From: Brachyspira sp. G79
GTDB taxonomy: Bacteria; Spirochaetota; Brachyspiria; Brachyspirales; Brachyspiraceae
Length of the DNA stretch: 32,096 bases
NCBI RefSeq assembly: GCF_002379365.1
Contig: NZ_JQIU01000008.1
Coordinates: 1,771,970-1,804,065 of the forward strand
Direction of reading: 5' to 3'
Position 1 is the first letter of the stretch; each line of letters opens with the position of its first letter. This document shows positions 1-7,385 of this stretch, piece after piece. Made by a program: the position numbers and the translations under genes. The notes under the pieces are model-generated. The model did not search any database. It was not told the origin of the DNA and worked only from the letters and a program-made list of their open reading frames with translations.

Positions 1-408
1 CTTTAATATAATTATGTTTCAAATAAAAACAATAATTTATTAACTTTTATTGTAAAAAAATACAAATATTATTTAATAAATATTGACAATTTTATTTATT
101 AATTTAATATGTATTTGGGTAATTTATATGTGTGGAATAATTGCTATATGCATATAGCATATAGCATATAGCATATAGCATATAGCAATAACTATTCATT
201 AAAACTATCATCACTACATAATCTATATAATTTAACAATGTATCATATTTCTTTTCGTATTGCACAAATAAAGAAAATTAACAAATTAAAAAATCTAATT
301 AATACCTTTTTAATTTTTACTCAAAATACATTTTATATCTCTGATAACTTATTAAAGATAAAAAATCTTTAATTGTTATAAACAAAAAATATTTGAGTAG
401 CAGCTAAA
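1..408. other. AT-rich intergenic region with a short tandem repeat
   Basis: No open frame with coding character is visible on either strand. The stretch is very AT-rich. It holds a heptamer tandem repeat at 151-185, preceded by a perfect 18-bp palindrome at 142-159. Only a weak ribosome-binding sequence (GAG at 395-397) precedes the lipoprotein gene starting at 409. Confidence 0.7.
151..185. repeat. Five tandem copies of the heptamer CATATAG
   Basis: Five exact head-to-tail copies of CATATAG occupy 151-185. The first copy is also the right arm of a palindrome (GCTATATG/CATATAGC, 143-158). A 7-bp unit in non-coding DNA could change copy number by slipped-strand mispairing and so alter promoter spacing. 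The nearest gene starts about 220 bp downstream, so a regulatory role is only a possibility. Confidence 0.9.
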
Positions 409-1236
409 ATGAAAAAAGCGGTTATTAAAATTATTTTGTGCCTCACAGCAGTAATTTTTGCAGTAAGCTGCAGAGGAAATAATGATTCCCCTACAAATCC
501 AACTCAAGTAGAATTTTCTGTTAATATTGATACTATTGGTTTATCATAATCAAATAGAACAATAGGAACTTCATCAGAAAATACTTCTTTAATAAAAGAA
601 GGAAAAATTAGATGTTATCTAGGACAAGAGACTAAAGTTGAGATAAGTAAAGTTACAGCTTCAGCTGGAGGCGTATCATTAGAGCCTGCAGATTTTGAAT
701 TAACAACTTCTACAGTATCAGCAACAGCTGGAGAAGTATATGAATATACATTTACATTCTTATTCACAAGAACATCAGACAATAAAACAGCTACATCTGA
801 TGGTACATTATATGTTGCTAATATAGGTATAATAGATCAAAATGATATAGAAACAGCAATAAAAAATACAAAATATACTGGTGCCGATACTGGAACAGGT
901 ACGCTAGTTGTAAGCACAACACCTGCATTGACATTTAATTTATCTCCGTTTACACTAAATAAAACAGCAGGATTTACATCTAAAGGTACAAGTGCTACTG
1001 GAAATAATGCGTATAATGTTAGTGATGCTGAAAGTGCTATTTTTTCGCAAGCTAAAGGAACAGGTTTTTTCTTTAGTGCTAAAGGTGTTAAAGATACTAG
1101 TAACAAGCAAGCAACACTTACAATCACTGTAAAGCTAAATAACGGATATATGCTTGATGATGCTATAAGCTATGTAGCGACAGACGGTTTCAAATTAATT
1201 TTAAGTCTTGATGGTACAAGCGGAACTTGGAAATAA
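409..1236 (+). pseudogene. Putative lipoprotein interrupted by one in-frame TAA
   Basis: Reading from ATG 409 gives a typical lipoprotein signal peptide (MKKAVIK, a hydrophobic stretch, then FAVSC with the lipidated Cys at residue 21), followed by a Ser/Thr/Asn-rich start of the mature protein. At codon 47 (547-549) there is a TAA. The same frame then continues open to 1236 with clearly coding composition, ending in an ITVKLNNGYML-type segment, so the intact protein would be about 275 residues. An ATG at 928 is only an internal codon of this frame. The stop lies in TTA TCA TAA TCA, so one substitution (for example TCA to TAA) would explain it. I do not recognise the function; it looks like a surface lipoprotein of a lineage-restricted family. 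An intrinsic terminator follows directly. A true nonsense mutation and a sequencing error cannot be separated here. Confidence 0.75.
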
Positions 1237-1262
1237 CTATAAATTAAATCAATTACAATAAT

Positions 1263-1302
1263 AAAAGCCTGTCTTGTAGTTAGCTATGAGGCAGGTTTTT
1301 TA
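1263..1302 (+). terminator. Rho-independent terminator after the interrupted lipoprotein gene
   Basis: The stem is CCTGTC (1268-1273) with GGCAGG (1290-1295), including one G-T pair. It is flanked by an A-run on the left and by T6 at 1296-1301. It sits 27 bp after the stop codon of the upstream frame, which supports 409-1236 being one transcription unit. Confidence 0.8.
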
Positions 1303-1303
1303 A

Positions 1304-1649
1304 TATATACTAAAAATTCTTAAGTTTGTAAATTTTTTATTGTTCTTTTTCACGCCGCAAAAAGAACCATACGCTGCACGCCTGCGGCGAAAGTGCAAGT
1401 GTAAAAATAATCCTAAATTGTACTAACTATGTTTTATATGTATGGTAAATTATTAAATTAGACTAAAATATAGCCTTTCGCTACTGTGGGCTGTGCCTGC
1501 TTCTCGCCACAGGCGTACTTCGTATGTGGCACACCGAAGGCGGACAGCGTCACAAAAGAACTGGGGTGGGGCACGACAGGACTAGTCTCCACAAATACTA
1601 AAATTTAAAAATTTATTTTTTGACAAACTTAAAAATTTTTAGTATATAC
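1304..1649. mobile_element. 346-bp non-coding element with imperfect inverted ends (MITE-like, family copy R1)
   Basis: The left end (1304-1332, starting TATATACTAAAAATT) is the near reverse complement of the right end (1620-1649, starting TTGACAAACTT and ending AGTATATAC), with one mismatch and one single-base indel. The interior is much richer in G+C than its surroundings. It contains stem-loops: CGCCGCA at 1353-1359 with TGCGGCG at 1383-1389, and GCCACA at 1506-1511 with TGTGGC at 1525-1530. No open frame of useful length is present. Related ends occur at 17902-17931 (29 of 30 positions identical to the right end) and, degenerate, near 16590 and 20122. I infer a miniature non-autonomous element or dispersed repeat family; no target-site duplication was verified. 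Confidence 0.6.
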
Positions 1650-1981
1650 CCAATAACTTCAAAAATTACTATAAATTATAACTATGCTTACATCGTGTTA
1701 TAAAAATCCTAAAATTTAATAAACGCTTGGGTGGGCATGCTTTTTACAACTTCAGCAATGAAAATAAATTGAATTCTTATAACAAATAAGCACAAAAAAT
1801 TTTAGAGGGCGGTGATTTAAAATAAATTGATAAATATTAAAAAATATTCTCATAAACTTTTACCGCCTCAAAATATAAAAATTATTTTATTAAATTTTCA
1901 TTATAAAATAATATTAATTCATAAATATACAAAAAAAAATCTCATAATCTATATAATTAAATTGATATTCAAAATTAAGTT
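1650..1981. other. Intergenic region with a long-loop inverted repeat
   Basis: No gene is seen. GGCGGT at 1808-1813 can pair with ACCGCC at 1862-1867 across an AT-rich 48-nt loop, just downstream of the thioesterase gene that reads leftward to 1982. A second GC-richer patch lies around 1727-1745. These may be further degenerate parts of the dispersed repeat family. The plus-strand open frame that runs through here into 2273 has no coding character. Confidence 0.5.
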
Positions 1982-2494
1982 TCAAGGCAGGTTAATAATT
2001 TTAGGGTCTGTTTCTTTTTTTTCAACAAACCAATCTTCTTCACTATTAGGATCCATTTCCGCTATTTTTTCAAGTCCCATACATATATATGTACCCTTAG
2101 CCGTTACAGCAACTTTATCATCATTAAGAAGTATATATCCTTCGCCCTCAAATATCCTTCCATCTCCTGAAGTTATCTTTCCTATTATTCTAATTTGTTC
2201 ATTAATAGGTACTGGTCTTTTATATTTTGTAGTAAGAGTCATAGTAACTCCCCATTTATCTTCACCTGTATAAGGCATCATAGCCCTTCCTATAGTTTCA
2301 TCTAAAATAGCAGCTAGTATTCCCCCATGAACTCTTGAAGGATATCCTTGATGAACATCTTTAAACGTTACTAAAGCACATAATGATTTATCTTCTAGTT
2401 CATAAAACTCAGCTTTCAAACTTAAATCATTTTTAAATCCGCATACAAGACACATTCTTGAATTATTCTGTTTATTTAATACTTTTAATTCCAT
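1982..2494 (-). CDS. PaaI-type hotdog-fold thioesterase
   Basis: A 170-residue protein of the acyl-CoA thioesterase / PaaI hotdog superfamily. The diagnostic stretch is SRVHGGILAAILDETIGRA (about residues 53-71), the HGG motif on the central helix with the acidic catalytic region following. A predicted beta-rich half (TMTLTTKYKRPVPI and onward) completes one hotdog domain. A CxxC (MCLVCG, residues 14-19) near the N-terminus resembles other bacterial members with a short Cys-containing leader. The family hydrolyses acyl-CoA or other acyl thioesters; the substrate cannot be read from sequence. The start ATG is preceded by AAGAGG on the minus strand. The C-terminal tail of about 30 residues beyond the domain is charged. 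The gene is transcribed alone and is divergent from the ytxH-like gene. Confidence 0.8.
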   Translation of the reverse strand: MELKVLNKQNNSRMCLVCGFKNDLSLKAEFYELEDKSLCALVTFKDVHQGYPSRVHGGILAAILDETIGRAMMPYTGEDKWGVTMTLTTKYKRPVPINEQIRIIGKITSGDGRIFEGEGYILLNDDKVAVTAKGTYICMGLEKIAEMDPNSEEDWFVEKKETDPKIINLP

Positions 2495-2625
2495 TTAAAA
2501 AACCTCTTATAAATATTATTTTTTATTTTAAACTACATATTAATACTTTTATACAAAAATACAATATCACTATTTCTGTATTTATCAGTTTTATAAAAAT
2601 AAACATTATAAAACCTTTTATTTGG

Positions 2626-2654
2626 TTGACAAAAATGTAAATTAAATTTAATAT
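2626..2654 (+). promoter_or_regulatory. Sigma-70-type promoter for the ytxH-like run
   Basis: A perfect -35 TTGACA (2626-2631), a 17-nt spacer and a -10 TAATAT (2649-2654) lie 34 bp before the ATG at 2688. A strong Shine-Dalgarno AGGAGG (2674-2679) follows. The genes behind it, up to 5378, are spaced by 9, 21 and 16 nt, so they are probably co-transcribed from here. Confidence 0.75.
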
Positions 2655-2687
2655 TAAAACAAGTTATGTAACTAGGAGGATATTATT

Positions 2688-2951
2688 ATGTCTAAAGAAG
2701 TATCAGCTATGTTTTCTTTTTTGCTAGGACTATCTACTGGAATAGCATTAGGTGTATTGTTTGCTCCAAAAGCAGGCGAAGAAACTAGAGAAGATATTAA
2801 AGAAACTATGGATAATATCAAATATAAAGTAGATGATATTTATCATAGAAGTGTTTTAAAAACTTCAGAATTAGTAGAAAAAGGTAAGGAAAAAACTAAT
2901 GATTTTCTTGAAAAAAGAAAAAAAAGAACTGCTGAAGAAACAGAAGAATAA
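2688..2951 (+). CDS. YtxH domain protein
   Basis: An 87-residue protein with one N-terminal membrane segment (about residues 8-26, rich in Gly/Leu), followed immediately by LFAPKAGEETRE, the signature of the YtxH family. The rest is a highly charged Lys/Glu helix ending in EETEE. YtxH proteins are small membrane-anchored proteins often linked to general stress; no biochemical activity is established. AGGAGG at 2674-2679 fixes the start. The next gene starts 9 nt after the stop, a common pairing of YtxH-like with DUF948-like genes. The family call is firm; the role is unknown. Confidence 0.85.
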   Translation: MSKEVSAMFSFLLGLSTGIALGVLFAPKAGEETREDIKETMDNIKYKVDDIYHRSVLKTSELVEKGKEKTNDFLEKRKKRTAEETEE

Positions 2952-2960
2952 TAAATAATT

Positions 2961-3359
2961 ATGCAAGATATTACATTTCAAATTAATGTTATAGCTATCT
3001 CTTTAGCTTTTATAGCAATAGCTACACTTATATTAGTGCTGGCTATATTTTTCGTTTTACTTGCTGGTTATTTTAGATTCACTAATAGATTTGACAGAAT
3101 TTTAGAAAATATCGAATCTATTAGTGAAAAAATTAATAATATAGCTAGTACAGCCGATGAAAGTGCAAGTAAAGCTAAGGGTGCTTTGGATAATATTCAG
3201 GAAGTTATTAATGATATATCATGCAGTGTCAATAACTTCAATTTAATGACTAGAGAATTTGCCAATAATTTCAGTATTATCAATATATTTAAATCTATAT
3301 TTAATTTATTTAGCGGTAAAAATAAAAAATATTATACAGATGATGAAGATGATTTTTAA
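2961..3359 (+). CDS. DUF948-like membrane protein
   Basis: A 132-residue protein with one long N-terminal transmembrane segment (about residues 9-38). A coiled-coil-like region follows (about 40-95) with repeated Ile/Ser/Asn heptads (ILENIESISEKINNIAS) typical of DUF948-type proteins, and the tail is acidic (YYTDDEDDF). It probably sits in the inner membrane with the helix outside or in the cytoplasm. It lacks a good Shine-Dalgarno sequence and starts 9 nt after the ytxH-like stop, so translational coupling is likely. Biochemical function is unknown. Its place between a YtxH protein and exported SurA-like and outer-membrane proteins suggests an envelope role. Confidence 0.7.
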   Translation: MQDITFQINVIAISLAFIAIATLILVLAIFFVLLAGYFRFTNRFDRILENIESISEKINNIASTADESASKAKGALDNIQEVINDISCSVNNFNLMTREFANNFSIINIFKSIFNLFSGKNKKYYTDDEDDF

Positions 3360-3380
3360 TTAATAGGACTTGACTTAATT

Positions 3381-4456
3381 ATGTTAATAAAAAAATATTT
3401 TTCGTACTTTTTTCTATAACTTTCTTTTCTATATTACTATACTCTGAAGATACTAATTGGGTAATCAGGATAAAAGATGGTCAGGGTAATGTAAAAAAAA
3501 TAATGACAGCTCAGGACTGTATGTCTGAAATATCAAATCTTATGATTTTCAGAGGGGCCCCTGCTGAAGCTGCGGAACTTCTGCTTACAAATGATTTTCA
3601 GCTCTGGCAGTTTGCATCTCAGCTTATAGAACAGGAACTTGTTTATATGAAAGCATCAGAAGAAGGATATGATAAAGACGAAGATGTTTTAACTCTAATC
3701 TCAAAAGAAAGAGATAATCAATTATCACAGCTTTATATGCAGGAAAAAGTGGAAGATGATTTTGCTGTTGTAAGCGATGCTGAAAAAAGAAAATTCTTTA
3801 ATGACAATAAAGCAAGAATACAGGCATCTGTAGGAAGGGCTGTAACATATGAGCAGGTAGCTATGGATATAGAAACAACAATACTTCAGGAACGTATGCG
3901 TAATGAATATGATAAAATTATAGCTAGAGCCCAAACTAATTATAATTTGAAATATTCGGTTACTTCAGATCCATGCATCACTATAGATGATAAAACTGTT
4001 CCATTATCAGAGTTTAATGATATGTTTAATGAATCTATAAAACAGGCTGGTGCAAATATACCTGCTGCATTAAGAATACAGGCAAGAGATGGTATGTTTA
4101 AGGCTTTTGTAGCAAGAGAAATTATGATGTATGAGGCTAAAAAAACAGGTTTTTATGATACGCCTCAGGCTAAAGCTATAGAAAATTTTATCACAAGAAG
4201 TGCCGTTACTGCTAATTATATAGATAAGACTATAAGATCAACAATTCCAAAACCTACAGAAGAAGAGATTAATTTAGCCTATGAACAATATGGAAAAATG
4301 TATAATATAGACTCTCTACCGTATGCAGATGCTCAAAAGGCTTTAGAAACTATGGTAATAGAGGCTAAAACTCAGCAAAAATATCAAATATTAGTTACCG
4401 ATTTACGCTACAGATACAGCATAGAAAAGAATCTCGATTTACTATTAAAAAAATAA
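3381..4456 (+). CDS. SurA-like exported chaperone; signal peptide split by a one-base shift in an A-run
   Basis: The long open frame begins only at ATG 3503, without a Shine-Dalgarno sequence. The same frame runs open back to 3374 and encodes FFVLFSITFFSILLYS, an obvious signal-peptide core, but has no start codon there. ATG 3381 lies in another frame and reads into the A7 tract at 3389-3395. With eight As the product would begin MLIKKIFFVLFSITFFSILL and continue uninterrupted to 4456 (358 residues). The mature part is helical, with two SurA_N-like segments (IRIKDGQGNVKKI early, then ITIDDKTVPLSEFNDMF further on) and YDTPQAKAIENF. It aligns with the lipoprotein at 22770-23516. The likely role is periplasmic chaperoning of envelope proteins, consistent with the outer-membrane protein gene 16 nt downstream. 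No parvulin-type isomerase domain is evident. Family call moderate; frame break certain as written. Confidence 0.7.
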
Positions 4457-4472
4457 TTCCAGACAAAAGTTT

Positions 4473-5378
4473 ATGAGAAATAGATTATCTGCTATATATT
4501 TTATATTGTTTATATTATTCTGTTTTTCTCAAGCTTCTTTTGCAAGAAGAAATGATTTTGACTTTGATCTATCGCCTCTTATAGAAAAAAATAAAATGTT
4601 TTCAGCAGGCATAGGCGGAATATTTTCTGAATATAATGCATGGTTTATAAGCGGAAGATTATATACTTTGGATCCTTATAATGAAAATATAAGCAGAAGA
4701 AACTTATATTTTACATTTATGCCATATTTTAAAGTAAGACCTATTAAATATTTAGAATTGGGTATATCAACAGGCTTCACTTATCAAAGACAGGACTATA
4801 GAAATGATATAACGAGTGCAACAAATATGACAGACAGCTTTGGATTTGATTCTATAAATGCCACTATGAAAGCGACTCTTTTAGATTGGTATTTATCTAT
4901 AGGACTTAAAGTTGGTTTAAGTTATAATTTTATGAAAAATAATCATACATATTCTGAAACTAAAGATCCTTTTAACCTATATGCTACAATAATGATTGCT
5001 GGAGTCCCAAAAGTAATACCTGTTAATTTCTTATTTGCTTACACTTTAGACACAAGAGATAATCTAAAAGAAGACTTTCTCAGTATCGGAGAAATATCAG
5101 GAGCAATAGAAATAATAACTTCACCTTTTATCACACTATATACTGGTGTTAATTATATATTTCCATATACAAAAAAAGCAAGTTTATCTTATACAGATAT
5201 ATTTGTAAAATTTAAGGCTACAATATCAGACTTTTTATATATGACAGTATCATATCAGAAAACAGTTTATGGAACAGCAAATGCACCTAATACAGCAACA
5301 TTTAATTTTGGTATAGAATATATGTTTTATTCTCCTAAATGGGACTGGTGGCATGTTATAAAACCAAAAGAAGAATAA
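4473..5378 (+). CDS. Predicted outer-membrane beta-barrel protein
   Basis: A 301-residue protein with a signal peptide (MRNRLSAIYFILFILFCF, likely cleavage after SFA near residue 24). The remainder is made of alternating aromatic/hydrophobic strands separated by short polar turns (LYFTFMPYFKVRP, LELGISTGFTYQRQDY, LYTGVNYIFPYT, FLYMTVSYQKTVYG). This is the pattern of a small to medium outer-membrane barrel. The C-terminus (WDWWHVIKPKEE) extends past the last strand and does not end in Phe. No specific family is recognised. The gene starts 16 nt after the SurA-like gene, so chaperone and client could be co-expressed. It converges on the M50 gene with 18 bp between the stops and no clear terminator. 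Confidence 0.7.
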   Translation: MRNRLSAIYFILFILFCFSQASFARRNDFDFDLSPLIEKNKMFSAGIGGIFSEYNAWFISGRLYTLDPYNENISRRNLYFTFMPYFKVRPIKYLELGISTGFTYQRQDYRNDITSATNMTDSFGFDSINATMKATLLDWYLSIGLKVGLSYNFMKNNHTYSETKDPFNLYATIMIAGVPKVIPVNFLFAYTLDTRDNLKEDFLSIGEISGAIEIITSPFITLYTGVNYIFPYTKKASLSYTDIFVKFKATISDFLYMTVSYQKTVYGTANAPNTATFNFGIEYMFYSPKWDWWHVIKPKEE

Positions 5379-5396
5379 ATAATAATATATTGGCTC

Positions 5397-6134
5397 TTAA
5401 ATAGAAAATATAATATTAATACTTTTTCCTAGCATATGCTGAGAAACAGTTTGTATAAAGCCAAGTACAGTTCTTAATATTCCAGCAAATAATAAAGCAT
5501 AAAGAATCAAAAAACCATAAGGATATATTTTATCATAAGTACTCTTTCCTTTAGGTGATAAGAAAAATCTCAATATCCAGCCTCCGTCTAATGGAGGAAA
5601 AGGCAAAAGATTAAAAAACATAAGCATTATATTAATCATATAAAACATAAAAAGCATAGTTAAAACTATAGGTAAAGCATTAAGCATTATATTTGTAAGC
5701 ATATTATCATGCTGCTCTAAAAACATCATAATTTTATATATTATAAAAGTTCCGTCTGCTGTAAATGTGAGTATTTTGATTATAATAAATGATACAGTAG
5801 CTATAATAAGATTGGCAAAAGGACCTGCAAATGAAACTAATGCCTGATCTCTTTCAAAATTATTAAAATTATGCGGATTGACTGGTACAGCCTTCATCCA
5901 GCCTATAACTGGAATACCAGTAACTGCTGCAATTAAAGGAAGAAGAACAGAACCTAATATATCAAGATGTGCCAATGGATTAATGGTAAGCCTTCCTAAA
6001 CTCATAGCTGTTCTGTCTCCTAGAGTATAGGCTGTCTTGGCATGAGAATATTCATGCATACTTGCTGATATAATAAACACTACATAGGATATAATGCCTA
6101 TAGAAAGTCTGTTAGAAAATATTTCATAAACCAT
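5397..6134 (-). CDS. M50-family (site-2 protease type) membrane zinc metalloprotease
   Basis: A 245-residue polytopic protein of the short M50B / YwhC-like group. The zinc site is H27-E-Y-S-H31 (HExxH) in the first membrane segment. The third ligand is D183 in NLLPFPPLDGG (the N-x-x-P-x-x-P-L-D-G signature of site-2 proteases). Between them the family motif FAGPFANLI (about 102-110) is present. At least four hydrophobic segments are visible. Site-2 proteases cut transmembrane segments of substrates such as anti-sigma factors; this short form has no PDZ domain, and its substrate is unknown. The start has AGGAA upstream. All catalytic residues are intact. The window also encodes a membrane anti-sigma factor, but nothing here links the two. 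Confidence 0.85.
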   Translation of the reverse strand: MVYEIFSNRLSIGIISYVVFIISASMHEYSHAKTAYTLGDRTAMSLGRLTINPLAHLDILGSVLLPLIAAVTGIPVIGWMKAVPVNPHNFNNFERDQALVSFAGPFANLIIATVSFIIIKILTFTADGTFIIYKIMMFLEQHDNMLTNIMLNALPIVLTMLFMFYMINIMLMFFNLLPFPPLDGGWILRFFLSPKGKSTYDKIYPYGFLILYALLFAGILRTVLGFIQTVSQHMLGKSINIIFSI

Positions 6135-6330
6135 TTTTTACTTCCTTTAAATTAAATATTAGACTTATTTAATTTTTTATAAATATGACTTTTACAAACA
6201 AATCAAAAATATTTCATATTTATAATCTTGTCATTAATTTTTTAACAAATTTATTATAATTACTGCCTTTTAAATATAACATTTTTTAAAGAAATTTATA
6301 AAAAATAGCTTAAATTTTATTTATATCATT

Positions 6331-6650
6331 TTATATATTTTTTAAAGCAATTGCTAATTGACCATATCCTGCATTCTGCAAATTATAAACTTTTAAAAAC
6401 CCGCTTTTATCCATATATATTCCAAGTAAAATAGATCTGCTTCCGCTTGCACAGTAAAGTAAATATTTTTTTCTTTATCTAAACTATTAACTAATTTCTC
6501 GCTTTTAGGATCATTCAAATCAACTAATATGCTGCCCTCTATAGTTCCGCTCATATCTGCTTCCATTTGACTTCTTACATCAAGTAACTGAATATCATCA
6601 TTTGATTTTATTAAATTCACAGCTTCTTCAACATTAATAGATTTCAACAT
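6331..6650 (-). pseudogene. Rhodanese-like sulfurtransferase, frameshifted just before the active site
   Basis: From ATG 6650 the frame gives a normal rhodanese start (LLDVRSQMEADMSGTIEG, residues 22-39) but then reads FTVQAEADLFYLEYIWIKAGF and stops at 6393. A shift at the T7 tract 6466-6472 (A7 on the coding strand) restores YLLYCASGSRSILLG, which is the rhodanese active-site loop C-x-x-G-x-R. It then restores the expected end KVYNLQNAGYGQLAIALKNI, with a TAA at 6331-6333. The full protein would be 106 residues, a standard single-domain rhodanese, which passes sulfur from thiosulfate or persulfides through the active-site cysteine. As written, the product lacks the catalytic Cys. Only one added A is needed, so this may be a real mutation, slippage or an assembly error. 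Confidence 0.8.
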
Positions 6651-6751
6651 TTTATTTATCCTTTATTATTTAATATACATATTGTAGGTATATTATCATA
6701 AATATAAATAAATATCAATAAGCTAAAATCTATATAAAGATCATTAATACA

Positions 6752-7290
6752 TTATTTTAATATTTCATTTTTGTATTTATCAAATAAAGTACCTGAAAAA
6801 TCGGTTTTTTCTATTGCATCTTTTAAACCTGTAACATTAATAGTATACTTTTCTCCGTAGTTATTAGGTCTTATAGATAGGCTTTTGCTTTTTATTAATT
6901 TTCTAAAAAATCAACAATTTCTTTTTCCTGAATAATTCCGAAAGACGGAGATATTGTATATAGTATATCAAAATTTTCACTAGAAGATCTCATAATAGGC
7001 TCTACAGAATTATACGCTGAATTATCAAAACTATATTCCACTATAGGAGTATTTTCATCTATATCATCTTTATACCAATTAATACTTATACTAAGCTGAT
7101 TGCTTCTTGAAGCTATATATATTTCAAAATCATTATTGCTTTTCATAGTCATTGTAACAGTTTTTGTATCTGTATTATCATAAGTTATTTTTCTTACTTT
7201 CCAATTATTATAATATGTAGTTACAGCTTTAGGAAAAACCTCAATACTGATTATAAGCAAAGATATGAATATAATTACTATTTTTTTCAT
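6752..7290 (-). pseudogene. Exported hypothetical protein with a C-terminal frameshift
   Basis: The frame from ATG 7290 encodes a signal peptide (MKKIVIIFISLLIISIEVFP, cleavage near KA) and about 110 residues of beta-rich mature protein (WKVRKITYDNTDTKTVTMTM; ISINWYKDDIDEN). It stops at 6895 in two consecutive TAA codons. One extra T in the six-base run at 6905-6910 would instead continue as DFFRKLIKSKSLSIRPNNYG and on through YTINVTGLKDAIEK to a TAA at 6752-6754, giving 179 residues. The downstream frame has clear coding character (GEKYTINVTGL, SGTLFDKY). It resembles small periplasmic proteins with an Arg/Gly-containing C-terminal domain, but no named family is certain. No Shine-Dalgarno conflict is seen at the start. 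Confidence 0.65.
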
Positions 7291-7385
7291 ACATTCTCCT
7301 GTTTTTTATTTTAACTATATATTATGTTTACTAATATATAATATTCTCGTTAATTTATAAAAAAATATTAGAAATAAAATATAAT

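Noticed and set aside
151-185. Possible CRISPR-like array
   Set aside because: The units are 7 bp, contiguous and without spacers.
928-1236. Separate 102-residue gene starting at ATG 928
   Set aside because: It is in the same frame as the lipoprotein starting at 409 and has no ribosome-binding site; it is the tail of the interrupted gene.
1340-1580. GC-rich block as a structured RNA gene or tRNA/rRNA remnant
   Set aside because: Hairpins are present but no tRNA, rRNA or known RNA pattern; the matching inverted ends and recurrence elsewhere fit a dispersed repeat better.
1827-2273. 148-codon plus-strand open frame
   Set aside because: It is antisense to the thioesterase gene, begins in an AT-rich non-coding stretch and has no ribosome-binding site or recognisable domain.
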